A DNA stretch of 64,000 bases from Pelagibacteraceae bacterium AG-426-I15 (GTDB lineage: Bacteria; Pseudomonadota; Alphaproteobacteria; Pelagibacterales; Pelagibacteraceae), in the NCBI GenBank assembly GCA_003213135.1, contig QCNT01000002.1, positions 106,637 to 170,636 on the forward strand. Reading direction: 5' to 3'. The notes beneath the pieces were generated by a model. It saw only the letters and a list, made by a program, of their open reading frames with translations, was not told where the DNA came from and made no database searches. The position numbers were made by a program, and so were the translations under genes. This document shows positions 26,697 through 37,653 of the stretch, piece after piece (positions within the stretch are counted from its first letter, which is position 1; each line of letters begins with the position of its first letter).

Positions 26697-27389
26697 ATGA
26701 AAAGAAGATCCAAAAGATATAAAAAATTAAAGGAACAAATCAAAGATAATAAAGTAAAAAACTTTGAGGCCGCAATCAGTGAAATTAAAAAGATGCAAAA
26801 CCCAAAACTTTTAGAGTCTATAGACGTATCTTTCAAAGTTAATTTAAAAAAAATTAAAGGTTCAGAAAATTCACTCAGGACAGTGATAGAATTACCTAAT
26901 GGAAATGGAAAAAAAATTAAAGTAGCCGTTCTTTGTGATGACAACAAAATGCCTGATGCCAAAAAAAGCGGCGCGGATGTTATTGGATCAGACGACCTAA
27001 TAAAAAAAATTTCTTCTGGTGAAATTCAATTTGACAGGTTAGTTTGCACACCTAATATGATGCCAAAAATTGCAAAATTAGGAAAAATTTTAGGACCGAA
27101 GGGACTAATGCCTAATCCTAAATTAGGTACAGTAAGTGATAATATTGTTGAAACTGTTAATAAATTAAAAAATAAGTTTACAGAAATTAAAAACGATAAA
27201 GATGGAAATATTGGTGTATCAATTGGACGAAAAACTTTTGAGGATAAAAAATTACTAGAAAACTTTAAAATATTGTTTGATAATTTGAAAAAAGAGAAAC
27301 CCACAATGTTTAACTCTGAAATTATCAAAAATATTTATATATCTTCTACGATTGGACCTTCACTCAAATTAAATTTTAAGGACATTTAA
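26697..27389 (+). CDS. rplA: 50S ribosomal protein L1
   Basis: L1 forms the L1 stalk at the ribosomal exit site and in many bacteria represses its own operon. The 230-residue product has RSKRYKKLKEQI at the start and the hallmark MMPKIAKLGKILGPKGLMPN near residues 120-140. rplJ starts 2 bp after its stop, so there is no room for a separate rplJ leader of the E. coli type. Confidence 0.98.
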   Translation: MKRRSKRYKKLKEQIKDNKVKNFEAAISEIKKMQNPKLLESIDVSFKVNLKKIKGSENSLRTVIELPNGNGKKIKVAVLCDDNKMPDAKKSGADVIGSDDLIKKISSGEIQFDRLVCTPNMMPKIAKLGKILGPKGLMPNPKLGTVSDNIVETVNKLKNKFTEIKNDKDGNIGVSIGRKTFEDKKLLENFKILFDNLKKEKPTMFNSEIIKNIYISSTIGPSLKLNFKDI

Positions 27390-27391
27390 CT

Positions 27392-27904
27392 ATGATGACC
27401 AAAGAACAAAAGAAAAACTATGTTGATGAAATGAAAAAAGTTTTTTCTTCTAATGAAGCGGTAATGATTGCACATTACAAGGGTCTTAATGTTAAACAAT
27501 TGGATAAAATTAGAGATGAAATGCGAAAAAGCGGAATTTTTTTTAAAGTTACTAAAAATAGAATTACAAAATTAGCTTTAAAAGAAACAAAGTGTAAGGA
27601 TTTAGAAAAATTTTTTACAGGACCTACGGCCGCTGCAATTTCATCAGATCCAATTATGTCGGCAAAAATATTGGCAAAGTATGCTAAAAGTGACTCACAT
27701 TTAAAAATTGTTGCTGGATTTATGGACGGCAAGGTTTTAGAAGCAAAAGACGTGGCCGAAATTGCCACACTACCTACGTTAGATGAAGCAAGGGCTAAAA
27801 TAGTAGGTATTTTGTCTTCCCCTGCGCAAAAATTTTTAAGTATTTTACTTGCACCTGGCTCAAAAATTGCTATTTTGGCGCACGCGAAGAGTAAAAAAAG
27901 TTAA
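27392..27904 (+). CDS. rplJ: 50S ribosomal protein L10
   Basis: L10 anchors L7/L12 dimers on the stalk. The 170-residue product shows the L10 N-terminal block (AVMIAHYKGLNVKQLDKIR), VTKNRITKLAL and a long C-terminal helix for L7/L12. Two Met codons are adjacent at the start (27392 and 27395), and either could be used. Confidence 0.97.
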   Translation: MMTKEQKKNYVDEMKKVFSSNEAVMIAHYKGLNVKQLDKIRDEMRKSGIFFKVTKNRITKLALKETKCKDLEKFFTGPTAAAISSDPIMSAKILAKYAKSDSHLKIVAGFMDGKVLEAKDVAEIATLPTLDEARAKIVGILSSPAQKFLSILLAPGSKIAILAHAKSKKS

Positions 27905-27922
27905 GTATAATTTTAAATTAAA

Positions 27923-28288
27923 ATGGCAGATCTAACTAAAATCATTGATGAACTTTCAAAGTTAACAGTTGTAGAAGCTGCTGAACTTTCAAAACAATTA
28001 GAAGAAAAGTGGGGAGTAACAGCGGCAGCTCCTGTAGCGGCACCTGCAGCAGGTGCGGCAGCTCCAGCTGAAGAAAAAAGTGATTTCACTATTTTTCTAT
28101 CATCTGCTGGAGACAAAAAAATTAATGTAATAAAAGAAGTAAGAGCTATAACTGGTTTAGGATTAAAAGAAGCGAAAGATTTGGTAGAAGGGGCTCCAAA
28201 AGAAGTTAAAAAAGGAGTACCTAAAAAAGATGCTGAAGAAGCTAAGAAAAAATTAGAAGCTGCTGGAGCTAAAGTAGAATTAAAATAA
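27923..28288 (+). CDS. rplL: 50S ribosomal protein L7/L12
   Basis: This stalk protein recruits translation factors. The 121-residue product has an N-terminal dimerisation domain, an Ala/Pro-rich hinge at about residues 34-50 and the C-terminal factor-binding domain ([20 protein letters not shown]). The 49-bp spacer to rpoB holds an inverted repeat. Confidence 0.98.
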   Translation: MADLTKIIDELSKLTVVEAAELSKQLEEKWGVTAAAPVAAPAAGAAAPAEEKSDFTIFLSSAGDKKINVIKEVRAITGLGLKEAKDLVEGAPKEVKKGVPKKDAEEAKKKLEAAGAKVELK

Positions 28289-28290
28289 GT

Positions 28291-28333
28291 TAAGTCTAAA
28301 ATATTTTAATTTACAGCTCGTTATTAAGACTTA
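28291..28333 (+). promoter_or_regulatory. Inverted repeat in the rplL-rpoB spacer
   Basis: TAAGTCT at 28291-28297 is matched by AGACTTA at 28327-28333, a 7-bp perfect stem enclosing 29 nt. The right arm ends 4 nt before the rpoB ATG, so folding would cover the ribosome-binding region. No U-tract follows, so it is not a classic terminator. E. coli has an attenuator and an RNase III site in the same spacer; a similar role here is inferred by position only. Confidence 0.5.
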
Positions 28334-28337
28334 TTGA

Positions 28338-31300
28338 ATGGAATTATCTTTTACTGAAAAGAAAAGTATACGAAAGAATTTTGGTAAACTCAAAGAGAGT
28401 TTATCGATTCCAAATCTAATTGAAGTTCAAAAAAATTCTTATGAAGAGTTTTTAAACTCAAAAAGCAAAAATTTAAAAAATGATCCTTTAGAAAAAGGTC
28501 TTCTTAGAGTCTTTAAAAGTATTTTTCCAATTAATGATGCATCAGAGAAATCATCTCTCGAATTTATTTCATATAGTTTGTCCAAACCTAAGTTCGATGT
28601 TACGGAATGCAGACAAAGAAGCTTAACATATTCAGCTGCACTTAAAGCTAATCTTAGGTTAGTTGTTTACGACATTGATCCAGAAAAAAATACTAAACAA
28701 ATTTTATCTGCAAAAGAACAAGAAGTTTTTGTGGGAGATTTACCTTTGATGACACCTAGTGGAACTTTTGTTGTTAACGGAGTCGAAAGAGTAGTTGTTA
28801 ACCAAATGCATAGAAGCCCAGGGGTATTTTTTGATCATGATAAAGGAAAAACTCATGCTAGCGGTAAATTATTATTCAATTGCAGAATTATTCCTGGGAG
28901 AGGGTCTTGGCTTGATTTTGAATTTGATCCAAAAGATTTGTTATATTTTAGAATCGACAGAAAAAAGAAATTACCAATAACTACATTACTATATGCTTTA
29001 AATTTAACTAGGGATAAAATCTTGGAAACTTTTTATGATTACAGTGAATATATGTATGATAATAAAACAAAATCTTGGTTTACAAAATTTCAACCTGAAA
29101 ATTATAAGAGACCAATTAAATTATTATTTGATCTAATAGACAAAAATAATAACAAAAAAGTCCTTCCAAAAGGAGAAAAGTTAAATCTTGTTTTAGCACA
29201 AAAACTTAAAGAAAAAGATTTAAAAGAAATATTAGTTTCCCCAGAAGAAATTATTGGAAAATATACTAAGATAGATATTAAAGATAAAAAAGGCGATAAA
29301 ATAATTCAATCAGGTTTTAATATAACAAAGGAAGCTTTAGATAAAATTTTAGAGTCTGAAATTTATTCTATTAAATTAGCAAACCTTGACCCAATTATGA
29401 GAGGTCCTTATATTTTTGAGACTATTAAAGCAGATAAAAACAATAATAAGGAAGAAGCTTTAGCAGATATCTATAAAGTTTTAAGACCTGGTGAACCTCC
29501 AACCACAGAAGTTGCAGAAGATGTATTTAAAAATTTATATTTTAGTAAAGAAAGGTATGATTTATCAGATGTAGGTAGAGTTAAATTAAACGCAAAATTA
29601 GATTTAAAAACTCCAGACAATACAAGAGTTCTTACAAAAGAAGATATCGTAGCTATTATTAAATTCATGTTAAATTTACGAGACGGCAAGGGTGATGTTG
29701 ATGATATAGATCATTTGGGAAATAGACGAGTTAGGTCAGTCGGTGAGTTAGTAGAAAATCAATTCAGAATTGGTCTTTTAAGAATGGAAAGAACTATAAA
29801 AGAAAAAATGTCTACATTGTTAGAAATTGAGTCAGCCATGCCCCAAGATCTAATTAATGCAAAACCTATTACTACATCCTTTAAAGATTTTTTTGGTACA
29901 TCTCAGCTGTCCCAATTCATGGATCAGACAAATCCTCTATCAGAAATTACACACAAAAGACGAGTTTCTGCTTTAGGACCAGGCGGCTTAACCAGAGAAA
30001 GAGCAGGTTTTGAAGTAAGAGACGTTCATCCAACGCATTATGGAAGAATATGTCCTATAGAAACCCCTGAAGGCCCAAACATTGGGTTAATAAATAGTTT
30101 AGCAACTTACTCAAAAGTAAATAAATATGGTTTTATAGAAAGTCCTTACAAAAAAGTAACAGATGGCAAGATTTTAAATAAAATTGAATACCTTTCAGCA
30201 ATAGAAGAAGAAAGATACACGATTGCGCAAGCAAATTCGCTGATTGATGCTGACGGAAGTTTCGTTGAAGAGCTGGTTTCTTGTAGAAAAGGCTTAAATT
30301 TTATTTTGTCCAGAAGAGAAAATATTGATTACATAGATGTCTCTCCCAAACAGTTGGTTTCTGTTGCTGCATCATTAATTCCATTTTTAGAAAATGACGA
30401 CGCAAACAGAGCATTAATGGGTTCTAATATGATGAGACAAGCAGTTCCGTTATTAAAACCCGAAGCCCCATTAGTAGGTACTGGTATTGAAGGTGATGTA
30501 GCGCTAGACTCAGGTGTTACTATTGTTGCAAAACGGAACGGTGTTATAGATAAAATTGATGGAAAAAGAATAGTCGTTAAAGCGACAGAGGAAAAAGATC
30601 TATCACAATCAGGTGTTGATATTTACAATTTACTTAAATTTCAAAGATCTAATCAGAATACATGCATTAATCAAAAACCTTTAGTGAAAGTAGGAGATTT
30701 GATAAAAAAAGGAGATATCATTGCAGATGGTCCAGCTACAAAACTTGGAGAACTTGCTCTTGGAAAAAATGTGACAGTAGCATTTATGCCTTGGCAAGGA
30801 TATAATTTTGAGGATTCCATTTTAATTTCCGAAAGATGTGTAACCGACGACGTTTTCACATCAATTCATATTGAAGAACACGAGTTGATGGCAAGAGATA
30901 CAAAACTGGGCACAGAAGAAATAACAAGAGATATACCCAATGTTAGTGAAGAAAGTTTAAAAAACTTAGACGAGTCCGGCATAGTCTATGTCGGAGCAGA
31001 AGTAGTGCCAGGTGATATATTAGTCGGTAAAGTTACTCCAAAAGGAGAAACCGCATCAAGTCCTGAAGAAAAACTTTTGAGATCAATATTTGGTGAAAAA
31101 GCTACAGATGTAAGAGATTCATCATTAAAGATGCCGCCTGGTAGTTCGGGAGTAGTAGTTGATGTGAGAATTTTTAATAGACACGGAGTTGAGAAAGACG
31201 AAAGAGCCATTGCTATTGAAAGATCTGAAATCGAATCCGTTCAAGAAGATAAACAAGTCGAAGAAGAGATTTTGGACAGAAATATAAAACAAAGATTAAT

Positions 31301-32435
31301 TGACACAACGAGTAAAGAGAAGTTATCGAAAAGCTTTAAAAAATACAAACCTGGAGATGTCATAGATAATAGTGAACTATCAAGTCTACCAACTAATGAC
31401 TGTTTAAAATTAAAGTTTGAAAACGAAAATACAAACAATAAAGTTAGACAAATTCAAAATCAATTTGAACAGGCTCTTGAAGATATTAAATCAAGATTTG
31501 AAGATAAGGTTTTAAAAATTAAACAAGGGGATGATTTACTCCCAACTGTAATGAGTGTAGTAAAAGTTTTTGTTGCTGTTAAAAGAAGATTGATGCCTGG
31601 CGACAAGATGGCTGGCAGACACGGTAACAAAGGAGTTATAAGCAAAATTGTTCCTGTCGAAGATATGCCGTATATGGAAAGCGGAAAACCAGTCGACATA
31701 GTTCTTAATCCTTTAGGGGTTCCAAGCCGTATGAATGTAGGTCAAATTTTAGAAACACATTTAGGTTGGTCTTGTTCAGAACTTGGAGAAAAAGTTAAAA
31801 AATTATTAAATTCTTTTGTTAAAGATAAAAACGAAAAAGATTTAGGAAAAACTCTTGAAACTATTTATGGGGAAAAAAATTACAAGAGCGTTATAAAAGA
31901 TCTTGATAAAAAAGACTTTATAGAACTATGCTCAAACTTATCCAATGGCGTGCCTATCGCTACACCAGTTTTTGATGGAGCATCAACTAATGATATCACT
32001 AAAATGTTAGAAACAGCAGGTCTCCCAAGCACAGGACAAACTAGTTTGTGGGATGGCAAAACCGGACAAAAATTTGATAGACCAGTAACAGTCGGAATTA
32101 TTTATATGCTAAAACTTCACCACCTTGTAGAGGACAAAATTCACGCAAGATCTACTGGACCTTACAGTTTAGTAACTCAACAACCTCTTGGAGGAAAGGC
32201 TCAGTCAGGTGGACAAAGATTTGGTGAAATGGAAGTATGGGCTTTAGAAGCTTACGGAGCATCTTATACACTACAAGAAATTCTCACAGTGAAATCTGAT
32301 GACGTAGCTGGAAGAACTAAAGTTTATGAAACTATAGTCAAGGGCGATGATAATTTTGAGTCTGGTATACCAGAGTCCTTTAACGTTTTAATTAAAGAAA
32401 TTAGAGCATTAGGACTAAATATAGAATTAAATTAA
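28338..32435 (+). CDS. rpoB: DNA-directed RNA polymerase subunit beta
   Basis: Beta forms, with beta', the catalytic core of RNA polymerase. The 1365-residue product carries the expected blocks in order: [19 protein letters not shown] (lobe region), the rifampicin-pocket region [20 protein letters not shown] with [39 protein letters not shown], the GRHGNKGV loop and the C-terminal [20 protein letters not shown] follow. The rifampicin-site residues look like the sensitive wild type (Asp, His and Ser positions retained). It is followed 1 bp later by rpoC. Confidence 0.99.
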   Translation: MELSFTEKKSIRKNFGKLKESLSIPNLIEVQKNSYEEFLNSKSKNLKNDPLEKGLLRVFKSIFPINDASEKSSLEFISYSLSKPKFDVTECRQRSLTYSAALKANLRLVVYDIDPEKNTKQILSAKEQEVFVGDLPLMTPSGTFVVNGVERVVVNQMHRSPGVFFDHDKGKTHASGKLLFNCRIIPGRGSWLDFEFDPKDLLYFRIDRKKKLPITTLLYALNLTRDKILETFYDYSEYMYDNKTKSWFTKFQPENYKRPIKLLFDLIDKNNNKKVLPKGEKLNLVLAQKLKEKDLKEILVSPEEIIGKYTKIDIKDKKGDKIIQSGFNITKEALDKILESEIYSIKLANLDPIMRGPYIFETIKADKNNNKEEALADIYKVLRPGEPPTTEVAEDVFKNLYFSKERYDLSDVGRVKLNAKLDLKTPDNTRVLTKEDIVAIIKFMLNLRDGKGDVDDIDHLGNRRVRSVGELVENQFRIGLLRMERTIKEKMSTLLEIESAMPQDLINAKPITTSFKDFFGTSQLSQFMDQTNPLSEITHKRRVSALGPGGLTRERAGFEVRDVHPTHYGRICPIETPEGPNIGLINSLATYSKVNKYGFIESPYKKVTDGKILNKIEYLSAIEEERYTIAQANSLIDADGSFVEELVSCRKGLNFILSRRENIDYIDVSPKQLVSVAASLIPFLENDDANRALMGSNMMRQAVPLLKPEAPLVGTGIEGDVALDSGVTIVAKRNGVIDKIDGKRIVVKATEEKDLSQSGVDIYNLLKFQRSNQNTCINQKPLVKVGDLIKKGDIIADGPATKLGELALGKNVTVAFMPWQGYNFEDSILISERCVTDDVFTSIHIEEHELMARDTKLGTEEITRDIPNVSEESLKNLDESGIVYVGAEVVPGDILVGKVTPKGETASSPEEKLLRSIFGEKATDVRDSSLKMPPGSSGVVVDVRIFNRHGVEKDERAIAIERSEIESVQEDKQVEEEILDRNIKQRLIDTTSKEKLSKSFKKYKPGDVIDNSELSSLPTNDCLKLKFENENTNNKVRQIQNQFEQALEDIKSRFEDKVLKIKQGDDLLPTVMSVVKVFVAVKRRLMPGDKMAGRHGNKGVISKIVPVEDMPYMESGKPVDIVLNPLGVPSRMNVGQILETHLGWSCSELGEKVKKLLNSFVKDKNEKDLGKTLETIYGEKNYKSVIKDLDKKDFIELCSNLSNGVPIATPVFDGASTNDITKMLETAGLPSTGQTSLWDGKTGQKFDRPVTVGIIYMLKLHHLVEDKIHARSTGPYSLVTQQPLGGKAQSGGQRFGEMEVWALEAYGASYTLQEILTVKSDDVAGRTKVYETIVKGDDNFESGIPESFNVLIKEIRALGLNIELN

Positions 32436-32436
32436 A

Positions 32437-35400
32437 ATGGAAAAAAACTTAAAAAAATTCACATCAAGAACTCAACTTTCCGAAAAAGATTTGAAGTTTT
32501 TAAAAATTACACTAGCTAGCCCAGATAAAATTAAATCTTGGTCCTGGGGCGAAATAAAAAAACCTGAGACTATAAATTACAGAACATTTAGACCTGAAAA
32601 AGATGGACTATTTTGCGCTAGAATTTTTGGACCAGTCAAAGATTATGAATGTTTATGTGGCAAATATAAAAGAATGAAATTTAGGGGTATAGTTTGTGAA
32701 AAGTGTGGAGTCGAGGTAACAAAATCTAAAGTAAGAAGAGAAAGAATGGCTCATATTGACTTAGCCTCACCAGTTGCTCATATATGGTTTTTAAAATCTT
32801 TACCCAGTCGTATCTCATTATCTATCGATATGAAATTAAAAGATGTTGAAAAAGTTCTTTACTTTGAAAGTTTTATTGTAATTGAGCCAGGTCTAACCGA
32901 ATTAAAAAAAGGTCAACTTTTAACAGAAGAAGAATATATGAAAGCCCAAGAAAAATATGGAGAGGATGGTTTTACTGCAGGAATTGGAGCAGAGGCGGTC
33001 AGAGAAATTCTATTAAGCATTGATCTTAAAAAAGATAGAGATAAATTAAAAAATTCTTTAAAAGAAATAAAATCTAAAGTAACAGAAGAAAGAACACTTA
33101 AAAGACTTAAGCTTTTAGACTCTTTTATTGAATCTGGGAACAAACCTGAGGACATGATTTTAACTACCGTTCCAGTTATCCCACCTGAACTAAGACCTTT
33201 AGTGCCACTCGATGGCGGTAGATTTGCTACTTCCGATCTTAACGATCTATATAGAAGAGTTATAAACAGAAACAACAGATTAAAAAGACTTATTGATTTA
33301 AAAGCTCCAGATATAATTGTTAGAAATGAAAAAAGAATGCTTCAAGAGTCAGTAGATGCTTTATTTGACAATGGTAGAAGAGGAAGAGTAATTACAGGAA
33401 CAGGCAAAAGACCACTTAAATCTTTAGCAGAAATGCTAAAAGGTAAACAAGGCAGATTCAGACAAAATTTATTAGGAAAAAGAGTAGACTATTCAGGAAG
33501 ATCAGTAATAGTTGTAGGACCTGAGCTAAAACTTCATCAATGCGGATTGCCAAAAAAAATGGCCTTAGAGCTATTCAAACCTTTCTTATATGCAAGATTA
33601 GACAAACTTGGTTTGGCTACAACAATAAAACAGGCAAAAAAAATGGTTGAAAAACAAAAACCAGAAGTTTGGGATGCTTTAGAACACATAATAAGAGAAC
33701 ATCCAGTTATATTAAACCGCGCACCAACACTACATAGATTGGGAGTACAGGCATTTGAAGCAAAATTAATCGAGGGTAACGCAATTGAATTACACCCATT
33801 AGTTTGTGCAGCTTTTAACGCTGATTTTGATGGCGATCAAATGGCCGTTCATATTCCGCTTAGTTTAGAGGCGCAATTAGAGGCAAGGGTTCTAATGATG
33901 TCGACAAATAATATTTTAAGTCCATCTAATGGAAAACCAATTATTGTACCTAGCCAAGATATCGTTTTAGGTATTTATTACTTGTCACAATCCAAAACAA
34001 AAACTAAAGATGATGATAAACCAGTTGCTATATTCTCAAATGCCGATGAAATAAACAATGCTCTCGAAGATAGCAATATAAGTTTACATTCAAAAATAAT
34101 TTCTCAATTTATAACCGTAGATGAAAAAGGGAACAAAATAAAAGAAAAGTACAAAAGTACAGCAGGTAGGTTCCTTCTTGCAGAAACCCTGCCAAAGCAT
34201 CACAAGATTAAATTTTCGTTAATTAACAAAATTTTAACGAAAAAAGCAGTTTCTGAAATTATTGACATTGTTTATAGGTATTGTGGACAAAAAGAAACTG
34301 TACTCTTTTGCGACAAAATCAAAGAATTAGGTTTTAAACACGCCTTTAAAGCAGGTATTTCATTCGGGAAAAATGATTTAATCATTCCAAAAACAAAAGA
34401 AAAACTGGTTAACGATACAAAAAAACTTATAGAAGGTTACGAAAAGCAATATCAAGATGGATTTATAACAAGAGGAGAAAAATATAATAAAGTAGTAGAT
34501 GTCTGGTCTAAATGTACAGATTCTATAGCAAATGAAATGATGAAGGAAATTTCATCTGCTGAAAAAATATATTCAGATGGAAGAATAGAAACAAATTCAG
34601 TTTTTATGATGGCCGACTCTGGTGCACGGGGATCCCCAGCTCAAATGAAACAATTAGCTGGTATGAGAGGTTTAATTGCTAAACCATCTGGCGAAATTAT
34701 TGAAACACCAATTATTTCAAACTTTAAAGAAGGCTTAACGGTTTTAGAATACTTCAACTCAACACACGGTGCTCGTAAAGGTCTAGCAGATACCGCGCTT
34801 AAAACAGCCAATTCAGGATACCTTACAAGAAGATTGTGTGATGTAGCTCAAGATTTACAAGTTACAAAAATGGAATGTGATCCAAAATTAAGATCTTCTA
34901 TAAAGTTATCTGAAATAATTGAAGGCGGTAATGTTTTAGTAAGCTTGTCAGAAAGGGTTCTAGGTCGTGTTTCCGCGGAGAACGTAAAAAATCCTTTAAC
35001 TGGAGAACTAATTGTTAAAACTAAAGAAATGATTGATGAGAATATTTGTGAAAAGATAGATGCTGCGGGCGTTAAAGCTATACAGGTTTATTCAGTAATT
35101 ACATGCGGATCTAAAAAGGGTGTTTGCGCAATGTGCTATGGAAGAGATTTATCACGAGGGAAAATGGTAGCTATTGGTGAAGCTATTGGAATGATAGCAG
35201 CTCAATCTATTGGAGAACCAGGGACACAATTAACAATGAGAACTTTCCACGTCGGCGGTACAGCACAAATTAAAGAACAATCTTCTGTTGTTTCAGCAAC
35301 CGATGGAATTTTAAAAATATCGAATAAAAATTTAATAGAAGATTCAAAAAAGAATATAATTGTTATGGGTCGAAATACTCAATTATCTTTAGAAGATAAC

Positions 35401-36630
35401 AATGGAAGACAACTAGCTTTATATAAAGTTCCTTATGGTTCTAAACTTCTCTTTAAACAAGACGAGAAAGTTCCAAAAGGGAAAAAAATATGCGAGTGGG
35501 ATCCATACACTTTACCTGTAATAGCTGAAACAAGCGGCATAGTTAATTACATGGATCTAGTAGATGGTGTTTCCTTAGCAGAAACTGCTGATGATGCAAC
35601 AGGAATATCTGTTAAATCTGTAATAGATTGGAAATCTCAATCAAAGAATTCAGATCTTAAACCAAGAATAACTTTAAGAAATTCTTCTGGAGAAGTAATT
35701 AAAAAAGCCGATCAAAATGAAGCAAGATATTATTTGGTTCCAGACTCGATATTATCTGTCAAAGATGGCCAAAAAATCTCTGCTGGAGATGTGCTTGCAA
35801 GACTTCCGAAAGAGACATCTAAAACTAAAGATATCACTGGGGGCCTCCCAAGAGTTGCTGAACTTTTTGAAGCAAGAAGACCAAAGGATAGTGCAATAAT
35901 TGCAGAAAATGATGGAACCATCCAGTTTGGGAAAGAAGTAAGAGGCAAACAAAAAATATCAATTGTTACCGATAAAGGAGAAAGTTCTAATTATTTAATT
36001 CCCAAAGGTAAACACACAAATTTTAACCAAGGTGAGAAAATTAAAAAAGGGGAATACCTTTTAGATGGCGCTCCAGCTCCACATGATATTCTGAGAATTC
36101 TAGGTGTTGAGTCTTTAACAGAATATTTTATCAGCGAAGTTCAAGAAGTCTATCGTATGCAAGGTGTTGTTATTAATGATAAACATATTGAAACAATAGT
36201 TAGACAGATGCTTAAAAAAGTTGAAATAAAAGACTCCGGTGATTCTAATTTATTGAGTGGGGAAACTGTAGAAAGAATTTATTTTGACCAAGTAAACGAA
36301 GACTTGTTAAAAAATAATAAAAAACCAGCAAAGGGTGAAAGAATATTACTTGGTATAACCAAAGCATCTTTACAGACAAACTCTTTCATATCTGCGGCAT
36401 CATTCCAAGAAACTACAAGAGTATTAACTGACGCCGCTATAAAAGGTAAAGTAGATAATCTAGAAGGATTAAAAGAGAATGTGATTGTAGGTAGACTTAT
36501 ACCTGCTGGAACAGGCTTCGCTAAATCTATTTTAGATAATAAGGCTAAAGAACAGGATAAAATAAGAATTGCTGAGCTACAAAAACAGGAGCTTGAAAAC
36601 AAAGCCAGCGAACCATCGCCTCAGGAATAA
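32437..36630 (+). CDS. rpoC: DNA-directed RNA polymerase subunit beta'
   Basis: Beta' holds the catalytic magnesium. The 1397-residue product has the N-terminal zinc site ([20 protein letters not shown]), the active-site [12 protein letters not shown] near residues 460-470 and a bridge-helix region. The second zinc site is present (CDPKLR, then [14 protein letters not shown]), and a trigger-loop block [20 protein letters not shown] follows. It ends just before a terminator-like hairpin. Confidence 0.99.
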   Translation: MEKNLKKFTSRTQLSEKDLKFLKITLASPDKIKSWSWGEIKKPETINYRTFRPEKDGLFCARIFGPVKDYECLCGKYKRMKFRGIVCEKCGVEVTKSKVRRERMAHIDLASPVAHIWFLKSLPSRISLSIDMKLKDVEKVLYFESFIVIEPGLTELKKGQLLTEEEYMKAQEKYGEDGFTAGIGAEAVREILLSIDLKKDRDKLKNSLKEIKSKVTEERTLKRLKLLDSFIESGNKPEDMILTTVPVIPPELRPLVPLDGGRFATSDLNDLYRRVINRNNRLKRLIDLKAPDIIVRNEKRMLQESVDALFDNGRRGRVITGTGKRPLKSLAEMLKGKQGRFRQNLLGKRVDYSGRSVIVVGPELKLHQCGLPKKMALELFKPFLYARLDKLGLATTIKQAKKMVEKQKPEVWDALEHIIREHPVILNRAPTLHRLGVQAFEAKLIEGNAIELHPLVCAAFNADFDGDQMAVHIPLSLEAQLEARVLMMSTNNILSPSNGKPIIVPSQDIVLGIYYLSQSKTKTKDDDKPVAIFSNADEINNALEDSNISLHSKIISQFITVDEKGNKIKEKYKSTAGRFLLAETLPKHHKIKFSLINKILTKKAVSEIIDIVYRYCGQKETVLFCDKIKELGFKHAFKAGISFGKNDLIIPKTKEKLVNDTKKLIEGYEKQYQDGFITRGEKYNKVVDVWSKCTDSIANEMMKEISSAEKIYSDGRIETNSVFMMADSGARGSPAQMKQLAGMRGLIAKPSGEIIETPIISNFKEGLTVLEYFNSTHGARKGLADTALKTANSGYLTRRLCDVAQDLQVTKMECDPKLRSSIKLSEIIEGGNVLVSLSERVLGRVSAENVKNPLTGELIVKTKEMIDENICEKIDAAGVKAIQVYSVITCGSKKGVCAMCYGRDLSRGKMVAIGEAIGMIAAQSIGEPGTQLTMRTFHVGGTAQIKEQSSVVSATDGILKISNKNLIEDSKKNIIVMGRNTQLSLEDNNGRQLALYKVPYGSKLLFKQDEKVPKGKKICEWDPYTLPVIAETSGIVNYMDLVDGVSLAETADDATGISVKSVIDWKSQSKNSDLKPRITLRNSSGEVIKKADQNEARYYLVPDSILSVKDGQKISAGDVLARLPKETSKTKDITGGLPRVAELFEARRPKDSAIIAENDGTIQFGKEVRGKQKISIVTDKGESSNYLIPKGKHTNFNQGEKIKKGEYLLDGAPAPHDILRILGVESLTEYFISEVQEVYRMQGVVINDKHIETIVRQMLKKVEIKDSGDSNLLSGETVERIYFDQVNEDLLKNNKKPAKGERILLGITKASLQTNSFISAASFQETTRVLTDAAIKGKVDNLEGLKENVIVGRLIPAGTGFAKSILDNKAKEQDKIRIAELQKQELENKASEPSPQE

Positions 36631-36656
36631 AATCCCTTTATTTACAAGGGTTTTTT
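36631..36656 (+). terminator. Rho-independent terminator after rpoC
   Basis: CCCTT at 36634-36638 and AAGGG at 36646-36650 form a 5-bp stem with a 7-nt loop, directly followed by TTTTTT. It begins right after the rpoC stop. The stem is short, so termination may be partial. Confidence 0.65.
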
Positions 36657-36669
36657 GCTCTATTAAATA

Positions 36670-36697
36670 TTGACTTTTATCACTTCAATGTTAGTTT
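36670..36697 (+). promoter_or_regulatory. Putative promoter for the str/S10 operon
   Basis: TTGACT at 36670-36675 is followed after 16 bp by TAGTTT at 36692-36697, which would start transcription near 36704. It lies between the rpoC terminator and rpsL, in the largest gap inside the ribosomal block. The -10 box is weak. Confidence 0.35.
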
Positions 36698-36710
36698 AGC
36701 GCAATTTTAA

Positions 36711-36774
36711 TAGTTAAAGGTAAGGTTATTTAGACCTTAAACAATAACTAAACAATCAAGGTTTTCCCACCTTA
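36711..36774 (+). promoter_or_regulatory. Structured leader upstream of rpsL
   Basis: The leader holds two hairpins with the same stem: TAAGGT/ACCTTA at 36721-36726 and 36734-36739, and AAGGT/ACCTT at 36758-36762 and 36769-36773. TAGTTA (36711-36716) and TAACTA (36745-36750) enclose the first. The left arm of the first could instead pair with the right arm of the second, allowing two folds. A role in ribosomal protein feedback control is inference. Confidence 0.45.
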
Positions 36775-36799
36775 TTTTTACTATTAATAAATAAATATT

Positions 36800-37171
36800 A
36801 TGGCAACGATAAACCAATTATTAAGAAAACCTAGGGTAAAACCTTTGACTAGAAACAAAGTTCCTGCTTTGCAGAAACAACCCTTAAAAAGAGGTGTGTG
36901 TACAAAAGTATATACAACAACTCCAAAAAAACCTAACTCAGCTTTGCGTAAAGTTGCAAGAGTAAGATTATCGAACGGTTTTGAAGTTACAGCATATATT
37001 CCAGGTGAAGGTCATAATCTACAAGAGCACTCGGTAGTTTTGATAAGAGGTGGTCGAGTTAAAGATTTACCTGGAGTTAGGTATCATGTGCTAAGAGGAA
37101 ATCTCGACGCTCAAGGCGTAACAGCAAGAAGAAAAAGACGCTCTCTTTACGGCGCTAAAAAACCAAAATAA
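36800..37171 (+). CDS. rpsL: 30S ribosomal protein S12
   Basis: S12 sits in the decoding centre. The 123-residue product has [15 protein letters not shown] at the start. [17 protein letters not shown] has the Lys found in streptomycin-sensitive ribosomes, followed by [20 protein letters not shown] and [12 protein letters not shown]. No clear Shine-Dalgarno stands before the ATG; the leader is AT-rich. Confidence 0.99.
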   Translation: MATINQLLRKPRVKPLTRNKVPALQKQPLKRGVCTKVYTTTPKKPNSALRKVARVRLSNGFEVTAYIPGEGHNLQEHSVVLIRGGRVKDLPGVRYHVLRGNLDAQGVTARRKRRSLYGAKKPK

Positions 37172-37179
37172 TTCTAATC

Positions 37180-37647
37180 ATGTCTAGAAAACGTAAAGCA
37201 CCTAAAAGAAAACACTTTCCAGATCCAAAATACAAATCATTAACTGTATCAAAATTTATAAATGCAATTATGTATGACGGCAAAAGATCTTCAGCAGAGA
37301 AGATTTTGTATACAGCAATGGATAAAATGAAAAATAAAAATTTAGATCCTATAAAAACATTTAATACAGCTATTGGTAATGTGAAGCCAAATCTTGAAGT
37401 AAGATCCAGAAGAGTCGGGGGAGCAACTTATCAGGTTCCAGTAGAAGTAAAATCAAACAGATCACAGGCATTAGCACTAAGATGGATTTTGTCAGCGTCA
37501 AGAAAAAGAAAAAATAAAACTATGTCAGAAAAATTATTTTACGAATTAATGGATGCATCACAAAATAAAGGATCAGCAGTTAAAAAAAGAGAGGATACAC
37601 ATAAAATGGCAGAATCCAATAAGGCTTTTGCACATTTTAGATGGTAA
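37180..37647 (+). CDS. rpsG: 30S ribosomal protein S7
   Basis: S7 starts assembly of the 30S head. The 155-residue product has [30 protein letters not shown] and the C-terminal AFAHFRW. The spacer from rpsL is only 8 bp, so the E. coli S7 repressor site between rpsL and rpsG has no equivalent room here. Confidence 0.99.
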   Translation: MSRKRKAPKRKHFPDPKYKSLTVSKFINAIMYDGKRSSAEKILYTAMDKMKNKNLDPIKTFNTAIGNVKPNLEVRSRRVGGATYQVPVEVKSNRSQALALRWILSASRKRKNKTMSEKLFYELMDASQNKGSAVKKREDTHKMAESNKAFAHFRW

Positions 37648-37653
37648 TATATA

